A stretch of DNA of 41,173 bases from Dysgonamonadaceae bacterium (GCA_031260045.1 JAIRKO010000037.1:1-41173), one strand, 5' to 3'; shown: positions 1-9,336, counted from the first letter of the stretch. Made by a program: numbers and translations. The notes: generated by a model from the sequence alone, not told the origin.

Positions 1-2
1 CG

Positions 3-269
3 GAAGAAGCCGCCCGGCAGGCAATCGAAAATGACGTGCATGTGTTGGGCGTATCGTCGCTGGCGGCAGGACACAAGACCCTGGTTCCGCAGGTGATTGA
101 AGAATTGAAGAAACTCGGTAGAGAGGACATTCTGGTGATTGCCGGCGGTGTGATTCCCGCCCAGGATTACGATTTTCTGTACAAATCGGGAGTTGCGGCG
201 ATTTTTGGACCGGGGACTTCGGTGGCCAGGGCGGCGGTAACTATTTTGGAGTTGTTGCTGGCGGAGTGA
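3..269 (+). CDS. mutB: Methylmalonyl-CoA mutase large subunit, C-terminal end (partial)
   Basis: The reading frame is open from the window edge, so only the last 88 residues are present; the GTG at 36 is internal and not a start. The visible part is the end of the adenosylcobalamin-binding domain: [14 protein letters not shown], then VIAGGVIP, then the loop IFGPGTS before a final helix. These are typical of the large subunit of methylmalonyl-CoA mutase, which interconverts succinyl-CoA and (R)-methylmalonyl-CoA in propionate metabolism. The B12-binding His of the DxHxxG motif lies upstream, outside the window. A related small-subunit or other acyl-CoA mutase C-terminus is possible but less likely. 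Confidence 0.88.
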   Translation, partial: EEAARQAIENDVHVLGVSSLAAGHKTLVPQVIEELKKLGREDILVIAGGVIPAQDYDFLYKSGVAAIFGPGTSVARAAVTILELLLAE

Positions 270-312
270 GGCAATGTTATTGTAAATCCGTTGCGCAAGC
301 TGCTAAAAATTC

Positions 313-354
313 AATCAGCCGGAGCATTGACAGAGGTTTTCCGGTTGGTTTTTT
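313..354 (+). terminator. Rho-independent terminator after the mutase gene
   Basis: A 12-bp stem (313-324 with 339-350, several G-U pairs, 14-nt loop) is followed by a run of T. It sits 44 bases after the stop codon. The rest of 270-560 is AT-rich and holds the promoter of the next gene. Confidence 0.7.
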
Positions 355-530
355 GTTGTTAAAATGTTAAACTGCGGGCTACCGATAATCTTTTATATTG
401 ATAGATATTATCGTTTTTATTTTCTATCGGGACAAAAAGTTGTTTGCAAAGACGCACGAAGTTGAATTGAAAATCAACGAAGCCAATCATCCCATTCGCA
501 GCATTTTTTCATTTTCTTAAAAGAAAACCT

Positions 531-538
531 TAACTTTG
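531..538 (+). promoter_or_regulatory. Bacteroidota -7 box for the DUF4290 gene
   Basis: TAACTTTG fits the TAnnTTTG consensus and lies 22 bases before the ATG at 561. The -33 element is not clear. Confidence 0.55.
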
Positions 539-560
539 CAAAAAATATAAAACATTTAAT

Positions 561-1154
561 ATGCGGTACAATACACAAGAAAAACAGATGGCTTTGCCGG
601 AATACGGCAGGAATATCCAAAATATGGTCGATTACTGCGTTTCGATTTCCGACAGGGAAGAACGAACGCAGTGTGCAAATGCAATTATCAATATCATGGG
701 GAATATGTTTCCTCATTTGCGGGACGTCAACGATTTTAAACATATCCTTTGGGATCATTTGGCGATTATGTCGAATTTTGCGCTGGATATTGATTATCCC
801 TACGAGGTGGTTAAACGGGAAGATATGTTTGTCAAACCGGCGAAACTGCCCTATTCGCTTAAAAAAATAGTCTATAAGCATTACGGCAAAAACCTCGAAA
901 ATATGATTAAAAAGGCGAAAGAATACGAAAGCGGCGAGTTGAGGGACGCCCTGATTGGCATGTTGGCTAATCACATGAAAAAATCGTTCCTCACCTGGAA
1001 TAAAGAAGCCGTCGACGACCAAAAAATTTTCGCTGATTTGGAATATTTATCCGACGGAGAAATCGTATTGAATGAAGATTCCCATAAATTGACGGAATCG
1101 AAAGATATTTTATCCAAGAAAAACAAAAATCTTGCCCGCAGGCAAAAAAACTAA
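561..1154 (+). CDS. DUF4290 family protein
   Basis: A 197-residue soluble protein with no signal peptide or membrane segment. The N-terminal half (MRYNTQEKQMALPEYGRNIQ, then CANAIINIMGNMFPHLRD and LWDHLAIMSNF) matches the DUF4290 family, found almost only in Bacteroidota and of unknown function. The C-terminal 40 residues are charged and rich in Lys and Asn. It stands directly upstream of murA-rimM in the same direction, 65 bases away, so it may belong to the same transcript. The ATG at 561 follows a clear -7 box. The family assignment is from memory of its conserved N-terminus. Confidence 0.85.
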   Translation: MRYNTQEKQMALPEYGRNIQNMVDYCVSISDREERTQCANAIINIMGNMFPHLRDVNDFKHILWDHLAIMSNFALDIDYPYEVVKREDMFVKPAKLPYSLKKIVYKHYGKNLENMIKKAKEYESGELRDALIGMLANHMKKSFLTWNKEAVDDQKIFADLEYLSDGEIVLNEDSHKLTESKDILSKKNKNLARRQKN

Positions 1155-1161
1155 TAGTTAA

Positions 1162-1212
1162 GAAGGAGGCATAATTTTACTCTTAGTTCTTAACTCTTAG
1201 TTCTTAACTCTT
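1162..1212 (+). repeat. Short tandem repeat between a Shine-Dalgarno-like site and murA
   Basis: An AAGGAGG sequence near 1164 is followed by about two and a half copies of a 14-bp unit (CTCTTAGTTCTTAA) before the murA ATG at 1220. The ribosome-binding-like site is therefore about 50 bases from the start codon, too far to act directly. Confidence 0.5.
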
Positions 1213-1219
1213 AATTTTC

Positions 1220-2527
1220 ATGTCATCATTTATAATAGAAGGCGGACACAAATTATCGGGGGAAATCACCCCGCAGGGAGCAAAAAACGAAGCCTTAGAG
1301 GTAATTTGCGCAACTTTGCTTACTCCCGAAAAAGTAACCATCCACAATATCCCGGATATTCTGGATGTGAACAATTTAATCATGTTGTTAAAAGCAATCG
1401 GCGTAAAGGTGGAGCATCCGAACCCCGGCACATACACTTTCCGGGCAGACGACATCAACCTTGAATACCTCAAAACGGAAGCGTTTTTGAAAGGTTCAAC
1501 GGCATTGAGAGGCTCGGTTATGATGGTCGGACCCTTGGTTGCCCGTTTCGGGGAAGCGCTTATACCCAAGCCGGGAGGCGATAAAATAGGACGTCGCCGG
1601 TTGGATACGCACTTTACCGGCATACAAAAATTGGGCGCTGAATTTAATTACGACTCCCAACGACAACTTTTTGAAGTGAAATCCACCGGGCTGAAAGGAA
1701 CGTATATGTTATTGGACGAAGCATCGGTAACGGGAACCGCCAACATCCTCATGGCTGCCGTTTTAGCCGAAGGAAAGACCACAATTTACAACGCCGCCTG
1801 CGAACCTTATTTGCAGCAACTGACAAAAATGCTGATGGCAATGGGCGCGCGGATAGAAGGTTTAGCCTCCAATCTGCTCCGCATCGACGGCGTTGAAACT
1901 TTACACGGTTGCGAACATACGATTTTGCCTGATATGATTGAAGTTGGAAGTTTTATCGGCATGGCTGCGATGACCCGTTCCACGTTGCGCATCAAAAACG
2001 TTTCGTTCGACAATTTGGGGATTATTCCCGCCGCTTTCGGGCGACTGGGAATCGCCCTCACAAACGAAAACGACGACATCCTTATCCCCGAACAGGATTC
2101 CTACACCGTCGAAACCTTTATCGACAGTTCTATCCTGACGATTGCCGACGCGCCCTGGCCCGGACTGACGCCCGATTTGCTGAGCGTTTTCCTTGTGGTA
2201 GCCACGCAAGCCAACGGAAGCGTGCTGATTCACCAGAAAATGTTTGAAAGTCGCCTGTTTTTTGTCGACAAACTCATCGACATGGGCGCACAGATTATCC
2301 TCTGCGATCCGCACCGAGCAACGGTTATCGGCTCTAACCGCCGTAACAGCCTGCGGGCAACAACGATGGTTTCGCCCGATATTCGCGCGGGAATTGCGAT
2401 GCTGATTGCCGCAATGAGCGCCACAGGAACCAGTTGCATCCAAAATATTGACCAAATCGACAGGGGATATGAATATATTGACAAACGCCTGAATGCTTTG
2501 GGCGCAAGAATTACGCGAATTTCATGA
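1220..2527 (+). CDS. murA: UDP-N-acetylglucosamine 1-carboxyvinyltransferase MurA, Asp-type
   Basis: First committed step of peptidoglycan synthesis: transfer of enolpyruvate from PEP to UDP-GlcNAc in the cytoplasm. The 435 residues cover the whole EPSP-synthase-like fold, starting MSSFIIEGGHKLSGE with the substrate-binding KNE at 22-24. The active-site loop reads LRGSVMMVGPLVARFGEA followed by PKPGGDKIG. The residue at the position of the usual catalytic Cys (Cys115 in E. coli) is Asp121. That substitution is known to make MurA insensitive to fosfomycin. The stop overlaps the rimM start (ATGA), indicating translational coupling. Confidence 0.96.
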   Translation: MSSFIIEGGHKLSGEITPQGAKNEALEVICATLLTPEKVTIHNIPDILDVNNLIMLLKAIGVKVEHPNPGTYTFRADDINLEYLKTEAFLKGSTALRGSVMMVGPLVARFGEALIPKPGGDKIGRRRLDTHFTGIQKLGAEFNYDSQRQLFEVKSTGLKGTYMLLDEASVTGTANILMAAVLAEGKTTIYNAACEPYLQQLTKMLMAMGARIEGLASNLLRIDGVETLHGCEHTILPDMIEVGSFIGMAAMTRSTLRIKNVSFDNLGIIPAAFGRLGIALTNENDDILIPEQDSYTVETFIDSSILTIADAPWPGLTPDLLSVFLVVATQANGSVLIHQKMFESRLFFVDKLIDMGAQIILCDPHRATVIGSNRRNSLRATTMVSPDIRAGIAMLIAAMSATGTSCIQNIDQIDRGYEYIDKRLNALGARITRIS

Positions 2528-3045
2528 TCAAACGGGAAGAGTTGGTGAAAATTGGGCGGTTCGGGAAGCCGCACGGCGTTAAGGGAGAAATTGTATTTAC
2601 TTTCACCGGCAACTCTTTTGAACATAGCGAATGTCCTTTTTTTATTTGCGACATTGACGGTATTTTTGTGCCGTTTCGCATTGACGATTATCGGCTTACT
2701 TCCGGTACGGCAGGCTTGGTTCGTTTGAAAAACCTTGATTCGGACGATAAAGCCCGTTTCCTGTCCAACAGAGAAATTTATTTTCCCGGAAAATATCTTA
2801 TTCCTACTTCCGGCGACGTTCCTACGTGGAACTATTTTACAGGTTTTACGGTAATTGACGAACATTCCGGAACGGTCGGACGCATCGCCGGCGTTGAAGA
2901 ATCGACCCTCAACACCTTATTTATTATAGATACAAATATCGCTGAGATACTTATTCCTGCGGCAGAGGAGATGATCGCTTTTATCGACGAAGATAAGAAA
3001 GAATTGCATGTTGCGCTTCCCGAAGGCTTGCTGGAATTGCCCTAA
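2524..3045 (+). CDS. rimM: Ribosome maturation factor RimM
   Basis: A 173-residue protein of normal RimM length. The N-terminal barrel has the signature IGRFGKPHGVKGEI (residues 8-21), and a PRC-barrel half follows (YFTGFTVIDEHSGTVGRIAGV, with IPAAEEMIAFID near the end). RimM binds ribosomal protein S19 and assists 30S head assembly. It overlaps murA by 4 bases. The next gene is convergent, with only 9 bases between the stop codons. Confidence 0.93.
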   Translation: MIKREELVKIGRFGKPHGVKGEIVFTFTGNSFEHSECPFFICDIDGIFVPFRIDDYRLTSGTAGLVRLKNLDSDDKARFLSNREIYFPGKYLIPTSGDVPTWNYFTGFTVIDEHSGTVGRIAGVEESTLNTLFIIDTNIAEILIPAAEEMIAFIDEDKKELHVALPEGLLELP

Positions 3046-3054
3046 GATAAAACT

Positions 3055-5670
3055 CTATTTGACAAGAATTTTTGCGACTTTACCGCCGCATCTGACAATT
3101 GCCATGCCGCGGGGAGTTGCAACCGTTTGATCAACGCCGGTTATTGCCTCCGATTTGATTAACCGACCGTCAATGGTGTAAAAATCAGCAATTTGACCTG
3201 ACCGGTTCAGCAAACGCACGCCGCCGCTTACTCCGAAAATTTCACCCCGTCCTACCACTTCAAGACCGGTAAAATTTCCATTCTCATCCTTTTTGCCAAA
3301 CCGGAATATCAATACATTTTCTATACCGCTAACGAATACCAAACGCCCGCGAGTTTCCGCCAAATAACGGTAATTGTCGGAACCGTAATTCCTGAAATCG
3401 GCATTTGAAGTGATTACAAAAGTGTATTGTTCCGTTTCTTTTATCGGATTTTTTGTGTAATTCGGATCAATATACCGGAAACCGAAAGTTTGGATAAATC
3501 GCTCGTCCGCCCTCGTCGGCAAGTATTCTTCATAGTCGGGAAGCCTTCCGTTCCTGAAATAAGCCATGGGATATCTGCGCCCAAACCATGTATATTTGTA
3601 TCTATAATCCGTTTCATGCCAAGAATCGGTGAGGTATAAATCTTTGTCCGGAATTTTTATTTTGTAATAAAAAATCGGATGTTTTATATAAGAACCGATC
3701 ATTTCCTGCCCTTCGGCGATAAATTCGAGTTGGCTGTTATTAATATCGGTCAACGTACCGAAATTAATTGGCGAAGCTTTGCTTTCGCCGATGAAAATGA
3801 GACCGCCCCCGTTAAAATTGACATCGGTCAGCACGCCCTCTACATCGCCGCCGTCGCCGAATGAAGCCCATTCGTTTTCATCCGAATATTTACCGGCAAG
3901 TATCCACGAAGTCGCTATATACGTATCTACCAGCGAATAATCCGCAGAATAGACGTTCCATTTAAGGCTGTTTTCTTCGGGATTATTTTCCATGATAATT
4001 TTATCCAAGCGTATGGCGACGGCATCTTTCGAGGAATTACCGACAAGCAGGTAAGGATAATCGGTCGAGGCGCTATCACTCAAAGTTTGAAAATACACCG
4101 GTTGATATTCGACTTCATAGATTTTTTCGCCATACCTCACCGGCGTGGCACGAAACCCGTTTGTATCAACCATATACGGGAAACAAAATTTATATTGTTT
4201 GTATTTATATTTATATTGCGGATCCCCGTATTTTGCCGGATTTATGAGTATGTCCCGTTCCTCATCGGTTAGCCGCGTCCAGTACACGGAATTGTCCTGC
4301 GGAGCGTTTACATGAAGGAAATATTCCACATCGTCTTTCGTAAGAGAAAGTGCAAAATATGGAATCACGTGTTCCGTTTCACCCAGCGACACTTCCGTTG
4401 TCTTGTATATTGTCATGAAAGTTGCGGAATTAATATCACTTTCAACCTTGTCCAGATGAACCCTGTATGAATGATTGCCGACGGGTTCGCCTGCCGAACC
4501 GGAAAGTTTATCTGTCAGGTTGCGGTCGACAAACGGCGCTTCGAGCGCAGCCAACCGTTCGGGAAGCGCATAGTAAGAAATGTTGTAATATGGTGATTCA
4601 TAAAGCGTAGGGGTGATTTCAAACGTGTCAATTTTAACGGTATATGAGGAAGCGTATTCGCTGAGGTCAAACACCTGCACACGCGACGCATCGCCGCCGT
4701 TCAACCGCCTGAAATAATACGTTCCCTGTAACTGATTGTTCGGATGTTCACCGTAAATCCTACCCAAATCCGGTGTAAAAGCGTACAAATAAGGGTCTTC
4801 CTCATCGGGACGGATTTTCCAGTGGGCGAGCAAAGTATGCGCATTCGCCCGTTTCAACCGGCTCAGCCCTGTGCCTCCGCCAGCGTAATAAAATCCGTCA
4901 TTTGTGTCATATACAAGGTAGCGGCTGTCGCTGTTCATCTGCACATACGTCGGTTTTTTCCATCGAAATTCCATCGGGATAACCGGCGCAATGTCGGAAT
5001 CGCTCCCTGCCACCCAGCGTTGTATTCCGTCGTCTTTCGGCGAATATAGGCTCACACGGAACAATTCGCCGCTTTTGTCGTCTCGACCGATATTTTTATT
5101 ATAAAAAACAGTGTCCTGCAAAACGGTTTCCGTATCATATTGCGCTTTGTAAGAAGCCAAAGGCAGATATCGGTAACCGTTACCCTTTGGATACCAGGCG
5201 TTTTCAGGCTTGCTCTCGTCTCCGGCGATAGCAAACAGTTGTAATGCAGCCTTATTTTTTGCCGAGTCTTCGGCAAGTTCATCGTACTTGTCGCGCCACG
5301 CCAAATTCACTCCCGTTACGGCGGATACCGCCAATTGCCGGTCATAGGAACAAGCCGTTGTGTCGATTGTCAAATATTTGCCTTCGTCGTTTTGAATTCG
5401 GTACAAAGGTATTTCCGTAGAGTCGAAACCGTTGATTTCCGCTTCTTTTATTTCATTATCCGCTCTGTATGAATAAGTATATTTTCCGTCTCGGATGGAG
5501 AATGCGTATGTATGCGTCAATTCGGAAGGCGACAGGTGCGAATGTTGCAAAGGAAATCCCAACAGTTTTTCGCGCGCCATCCATTCCGGCGTAACGAGCC
5601 TTTCGCCTGCCGTTATGTTGAAAGGCGGCAATGTCAAAAAGGCAAGCAGTAAAATAGATAATCTGTTCAT
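3055..5670 (-). CDS. Large exported protein of Bacteroidales type (DUF6383-like C-terminus)
   Basis: The frame extends upstream to 5721, but the -7 box at 5690-5697 lies inside that extension. The start is therefore placed at the ATG at 5670, which gives a good signal peptide (MNRLSILLLAFLTLPPFNIT) and 871 residues. I recognise no enzyme domain. The body is rich in Tyr, Asp and aromatic beta-strand-like segments. The last 80 residues (VSGGVRLLNRSGQIADFYTI, then IDGRL, ending VAKILVK) look like the small beta domain that ends many Bacteroidales exported proteins, either DUF6383 or a type IX sorting domain. It is probably envelope-anchored or secreted. Function unknown. Confidence 0.7.
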   Translation of the reverse strand: MNRLSILLLAFLTLPPFNITAGERLVTPEWMAREKLLGFPLQHSHLSPSELTHTYAFSIRDGKYTYSYRADNEIKEAEINGFDSTEIPLYRIQNDEGKYLTIDTTACSYDRQLAVSAVTGVNLAWRDKYDELAEDSAKNKAALQLFAIAGDESKPENAWYPKGNGYRYLPLASYKAQYDTETVLQDTVFYNKNIGRDDKSGELFRVSLYSPKDDGIQRWVAGSDSDIAPVIPMEFRWKKPTYVQMNSDSRYLVYDTNDGFYYAGGGTGLSRLKRANAHTLLAHWKIRPDEEDPYLYAFTPDLGRIYGEHPNNQLQGTYYFRRLNGGDASRVQVFDLSEYASSYTVKIDTFEITPTLYESPYYNISYYALPERLAALEAPFVDRNLTDKLSGSAGEPVGNHSYRVHLDKVESDINSATFMTIYKTTEVSLGETEHVIPYFALSLTKDDVEYFLHVNAPQDNSVYWTRLTDEERDILINPAKYGDPQYKYKYKQYKFCFPYMVDTNGFRATPVRYGEKIYEVEYQPVYFQTLSDSASTDYPYLLVGNSSKDAVAIRLDKIIMENNPEENSLKWNVYSADYSLVDTYIATSWILAGKYSDENEWASFGDGGDVEGVLTDVNFNGGGLIFIGESKASPINFGTLTDINNSQLEFIAEGQEMIGSYIKHPIFYYKIKIPDKDLYLTDSWHETDYRYKYTWFGRRYPMAYFRNGRLPDYEEYLPTRADERFIQTFGFRYIDPNYTKNPIKETEQYTFVITSNADFRNYGSDNYRYLAETRGRLVFVSGIENVLIFRFGKKDENGNFTGLEVVGRGEIFGVSGGVRLLNRSGQIADFYTIDGRLIKSEAITGVDQTVATPRGMAIVRCGGKVAKILVK

Positions 5671-5689
5671 TTTCAAAAAAAGATAAATG

Positions 5690-5697
5690 CAAAGGTA
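5690..5697 (-). promoter_or_regulatory. -7 box for the large exported protein
   Basis: TACCTTTG on the minus strand, 20 bases before the ATG at 5670. It rules out the longer reading-frame start. Confidence 0.6.
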
Positions 5698-5856
5698 AGG
5701 ATTTATTTTTGAAAATGACAAGTTTTGTGAATATCTGGATTTAACTAACTAATGCAATAGTTTTATTGATTTCGTTATTAAAACTGCAAAGAGGCAAATC
5801 AAAGTCTTGGTCTTCGATTTTCATTAATATAAGTGTGAAAAATAAATTATATTTTT

Positions 5857-6027
5857 CCGGATTGCTTCATCGCTTCGCGGTTCGCAATGACGTGTGCGGT
5901 GTGTTTCAACCCGCCGCGCTTTGCCGCTGAATAAGCCCGCCATTGCGATCGTAGCGAAGCGAAGACCCGCAATCCCCTGCAAAACCGTACGCATCATTGC
6001 GAACCGCGAAGCGGTGAAGCAATGACG
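5857..6027. repeat. Inverted pair of REP-like intergenic repeats
   Basis: Two oppositely oriented copies of a repeat built on GATTGCTTC...GCTTCGCGGTTCGCAATGACG (5857-5892 and 5992-6027) flank about 100 GC-richer bases. Together they can fold into a long hairpin. The gap 5671-6050 holds nothing else. Related copies occur at 9172, 13484, 16593, 17825 and 24723. Confidence 0.75.
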
Positions 6028-6050
6028 GCTACGGTAATTTGAAACAGCCC

Positions 6051-7253
6051 CTAATTTTTCAACAATTTGCCCGTCAACGTCTTTCCACCCGATGAAATCC
6101 GGACAATGTATACGCCCGATTTTAAGCCGGATACATCCGCTTGGCGGTCGTAAAACGATTGCGAAAACAAAAGCCTGCCGGTCATGTCGTAAACTGAAAA
6201 AATACCGGTTTCATCGGAAAAATAGACGGTATTGTTTGCCGGATTCGAATAAAAATACAAGCGTTGTTTGTCTATTTTTCCGATTCCGCTATTTTCATTG
6301 TTTTCGACAAGATGGTCGGCAAAGAATTTCACTATTTCCTCCTTATAATCCATCCCGTCGCCGTCGGCTTTTGCAAATACGTATGCATGTTTCGCTCCAT
6401 CCGCTTGGTAGTGAATTACTTCATGTTCGGGATGCGGGTAAGTGAATTTCTTGACCGTGATGCCGTTGCCTTCCGGAAAATCTTCGACCAATGCTTCTCC
6501 CGCCTCATTCCTGCTTACCCAATAATCAATTACTTCGCTTTTCGGTTTGCCTAACGTAACCGGCAAATAAAGCACGCCCGGAAAAAGCGTGTATGAACCG
6601 ATACCGGTGTAGGGAACCACTTCATCGCTCAGGCTGTGAAAATCGCAAACGGGAACCGGCGCGGGTTTTTCAAGTCCTTTTATCGCCGTTCCCATCGTAC
6701 CGGCAATGGATACCATGCCGGACAAACGGTGTCCGTATGGCAAAGCATACTGATACGCCATGTAACCGCCCATGGAAACGCCTATCAGGAAAAGGTTTTT
6801 CGGATTAACGGCGTATTCGGATAACACGGTACCTATCAAAGTATCGAGAAAACCGGCATCGTCAATGGTTTCGTTCAATTCGATATTCAACAGCGACGAT
6901 GTAACCGTCAATCCGCAGCCCCAAACGGAATTGAGTTGAATATCTCCCAAAAAATTCGCCCATTTGATTACATCTTGACTTTGTTCGGGAAGCGCTTTCG
7001 GAGCGACAATCACATAATTCAGGGAGTCGGCAATCGCCGACAGGTCGAGACTCCCGAAGAAAGCATCCGGCGAATTGTTAAAACCGTGCAGTCCGACAAT
7101 CAGACCGTCAAATTCCCGTGCATTTTCGGGGGTATAAAGTAAATATTCCCGTTCGTATCCGTCAAACTCAATCGTTTTTTTAACGGGATTTTCGGCAAAA
7201 CTATGCCAAAATGCAAAACAAAGCAGTAAATTAATTAAAATTTTTTTCATCAT
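6051..7253 (-). CDS. Secreted alpha/beta-hydrolase (esterase/depolymerase type) with type IX sorting domain
   Basis: A 400-residue protein. It has a signal peptide (residues 1-20, ending HSFAE) and then an alpha/beta-hydrolase of the PHB-depolymerase/feruloyl-esterase (CE1, LpqC-like) kind. The oxyanion region is VGLHGFNNSPDAF, the nucleophile is Ser in GVSMGGYMA, the likely acid is Asp in SLSDEVVPY and the His is in DGAKHAY. The last 70 residues (NPANNTVYF, VYDMTGRLLF, LKSGVYIVRI, ending LTGKLLKN) form a type IX secretion C-terminal domain, so the enzyme is probably exported to the surface. The substrate cannot be read from the sequence. The start at 7253 gives a compact signal peptide. Confidence 0.85.
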   Translation of the reverse strand: MMKKILINLLLCFAFWHSFAENPVKKTIEFDGYEREYLLYTPENAREFDGLIVGLHGFNNSPDAFFGSLDLSAIADSLNYVIVAPKALPEQSQDVIKWANFLGDIQLNSVWGCGLTVTSSLLNIELNETIDDAGFLDTLIGTVLSEYAVNPKNLFLIGVSMGGYMAYQYALPYGHRLSGMVSIAGTMGTAIKGLEKPAPVPVCDFHSLSDEVVPYTGIGSYTLFPGVLYLPVTLGKPKSEVIDYWVSRNEAGEALVEDFPEGNGITVKKFTYPHPEHEVIHYQADGAKHAYVFAKADGDGMDYKEEIVKFFADHLVENNENSGIGKIDKQRLYFYSNPANNTVYFSDETGIFSVYDMTGRLLFSQSFYDRQADVSGLKSGVYIVRISSGGKTLTGKLLKN

Positions 7254-7289
7254 TTTTTTTATTTATTCGTGTTACATATAAAATTACAT

Positions 7290-8474
7290 TTATTTCAATT
7301 GAGCAATCACCATTCCCTCCAAATCGTCGTAATTATCTACCCGCGAAACAATATCGCCGTCTTTATTAAATATAAAACCGGTTGGAAGATTGCTGACATT
7401 ATATTTTTTCGCGATTTCGGAGTAAACGGACTGTGGGTCAATCACACAAACCCAAGGCAAATTGACGGCGGCGTTTTTCCAAAAATGCCTATCCCTGTCC
7501 AACGACACCTGATAGACGGCAAAGCCTTGCGGCGCGTATTGCCGGTAAATTTCCAGCAAATCCATGTTGTGGCGGGGCGAATTTTGCGACTCGTAAGCCG
7601 TGAAATCCAACAGTACGACCTTGCCCGCGCCGATTTCCGAAAGCCGTATTTCGTTGTCAGAAATTGACGGCAGGGAAATGTCGAAAAACTGCTTGCCGTC
7701 TAACTCCCGAAGCGTTACCGTGTTTTGTTCCCGCCGCAACACCGCGAGCGAATGCGTGAATAACCCAACCAAATGTTTGGTGCGGAGCGCATTGGGATAA
7801 TACACATTCCAGTTATTTGCCACCGCGCCATACATTTTGGCGTCCTGCCTGTCGTAAGGATCGAATATCAACAACCCGTCGATTTGCTGAAACAATGCGA
7901 AATATGCCGACGCCGAAGCGGGATTGTCCATGATATATTTCGCGGCTTCCTTTTTATAACCGTCAATAATTTCCCTAATTCCGGCAATGTACGCATCGGT
8001 GGCAATTGCTGCGGATTTGTACTGTTTTTGCAATTGATTATAAGCCTCGCCGGTTGCCGATTGCAAAAAAGCCAGTTCTTTGATTTTTGTACACTCAAAA
8101 GAACCTTCCACCGTATAATTGCGGGCAAAATTCAGCGTATCCGATTGCACTTTAATTGTTTCCGTACTGTCGATGGATAAATTGACAAACCGGCGTTTCA
8201 AACGCAAACGAAAAAAATCCGGCGACTGCGGACGCGATTTTTTGAACCGGAAAAAACCGTTATCCCCCAACGTTACGGAATCCAAAACCACAACCGACGA
8301 GGTGGTAACGTTTTCAAAATAAAGCGTTTTTCCCGTACCGTTTTTTACATTGCCTTCTATCGTAAATTCATCTTTTTTTGTACACGAGGCAACCATGCAG
8401 ATACCCAATGCACAAAACCCTATCGCGTAGCGCCCCGCTACGCGGGAATGAGCGGTTTTAAAAGCTTTGTTCAT
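7290..8474 (-). CDS. TlpA/DUF4369-type lipoprotein with a thioredoxin fold lacking the CXXC motif
   Basis: A 394-residue protein. The N-terminus leads to a lipoprotein-like MVASC (Cys31). Residues 35-130 (FTIEGNVKNGTGKTLYFENV) resemble the DUF4369 beta-sandwich of Bacteroidetes TlpA-like proteins, followed by a helical middle. From about residue 275 there is a thioredoxin/AhpC-like domain (KVVLLDFTAYES, then YAPQGFAVYQVSLD, then VSNLPTGFIFNKDGDIV) with the cis-Pro. The position of the redox CXXC holds YESQNSPRHN, so a disulfide function is unlikely. Its start lies 4 bases after the queC stop, so it is probably cotranscribed. The N-terminal stretch SRVAGRYAI is encoded by a 9-bp-arm palindrome. 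Confidence 0.82.
   Translation of the reverse strand: MNKAFKTAHSRVAGRYAIGFCALGICMVASCTKKDEFTIEGNVKNGTGKTLYFENVTTSSVVVLDSVTLGDNGFFRFKKSRPQSPDFFRLRLKRRFVNLSIDSTETIKVQSDTLNFARNYTVEGSFECTKIKELAFLQSATGEAYNQLQKQYKSAAIATDAYIAGIREIIDGYKKEAAKYIMDNPASASAYFALFQQIDGLLIFDPYDRQDAKMYGAVANNWNVYYPNALRTKHLVGLFTHSLAVLRREQNTVTLRELDGKQFFDISLPSISDNEIRLSEIGAGKVVLLDFTAYESQNSPRHNMDLLEIYRQYAPQGFAVYQVSLDRDRHFWKNAAVNLPWVCVIDPQSVYSEIAKKYNVSNLPTGFIFNKDGDIVSRVDNYDDLEGMVIAQLK
8424..8444. repeat. Perfect palindrome inside the lipoprotein signal region
   Basis: CGCGTAGCG, loop CCC, CGCTACGCG. It encodes part of the signal peptide of the 7290-8474 gene and resembles the GCGTAGCGGAG core of the REP-like repeats nearby. Confidence 0.7.
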
Positions 8475-8478
8475 AAAT

Positions 8479-9141
8479 TTATTTTTTTGCCTTATTCAAA
8501 TATTCCATCAACCCATCATTCCGAAGTTTGCAAGCCGGACAATGCCCGCACCCTTCGGCGGCAACGCCATTGTAGCAAGTCAGCGTATCGTTTTTGACAA
8601 TATCGAAAACGCCCAATTCGTCGGCTAACGCCCAAGTTTCGGCTTTGCTGAGCCACATAAGCGGCGTGTGGATGATAAACTGCTCGTCCATAGCGAGGTT
8701 TAGCGTTGTGTTGGCGGAGTGGATAAACGTGTCGCGGCAGTCGGGGTATCCGCTGTAATCGGCTTGGGAAACGCCGATTATGATATTTTTAATTCCGTGC
8801 GAACGGGCAATGACCGCTGCAATCGTCAGGAAAAAAAGGTTGCGTCCGGGAACAAAAGTGTTGGGATATGAATTTTCCGGTTTTTCCCTGTCCATAACCA
8901 AATTGTGGTTTGTCAGCGAATTATCGGACAAAAGGCTGATAATGCCGGCATCCGAAACTTGAAACGGCACATCGGCGTTTTTTGCGATTTTTTGAGCAAT
9001 CGCCACTTCTTGCGCATGGCGTTGTCCGTAAGAGATGCACAAGGTGCGCACTTCCTTAAATTTTTTTAGCGCCCAAAACAGGCAGGTAGTCGAATCCTGA
9101 CCGCCGGAATGTAGCACAAGCGCCGATTGATTTGTTTCCAT
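8479..9141 (-). CDS. queC: 7-cyano-7-deazaguanine synthase QueC
   Basis: ATP-dependent conversion of 7-carboxy-7-deazaguanine to preQ0 in queuosine biosynthesis. The 220 residues begin with the PP-loop motif [11 protein letters not shown] (residues 10-20). The zinc-binding cysteines are near the end ([19 protein letters not shown]), and the length is normal. It is first in a likely two-gene transcript with the lipoprotein gene. No other queuosine gene is in the window. I looked for a preQ1 riboswitch in the roughly 190-base upstream region and saw none. Confidence 0.96.
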   Translation of the reverse strand: METNQSALVLHSGGQDSTTCLFWALKKFKEVRTLCISYGQRHAQEVAIAQKIAKNADVPFQVSDAGIISLLSDNSLTNHNLVMDREKPENSYPNTFVPGRNLFFLTIAAVIARSHGIKNIIIGVSQADYSGYPDCRDTFIHSANTTLNLAMDEQFIIHTPLMWLSKAETWALADELGVFDIVKNDTLTCYNGVAAEGCGHCPACKLRNDGLMEYLNKAKK

Positions 9142-9171
9142 TTGTTTCTATTTTTAAAAATTTTATTCTAT

Positions 9172-9258
9172 AATTGCTTCGGGCTTTGCCTTTGTAATGA
9201 CTGGGTTGCAATACCGCAGCCGTCAACAGCGAACCGCGAAGCGGTGAAACAATCCAGA
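9172..9258. repeat. REP-like intergenic repeat
   Basis: Two diverged, inverted halves (ATTGCTTCGGGCTTTGCC, and GCGAACCGCGAAGCGGTGAA followed by ACAATCCAG) lie in the queC-ftsK gap, within the probable 5' leader of queC. Confidence 0.7.
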
Positions 9259-9336
9259 GAATACCTAATTGCACAATTTATAAATAGCAACTTGAGTTTT
9301 TTAGTTTATCAAAATCCCGTTGAATTTTTAGAAATG

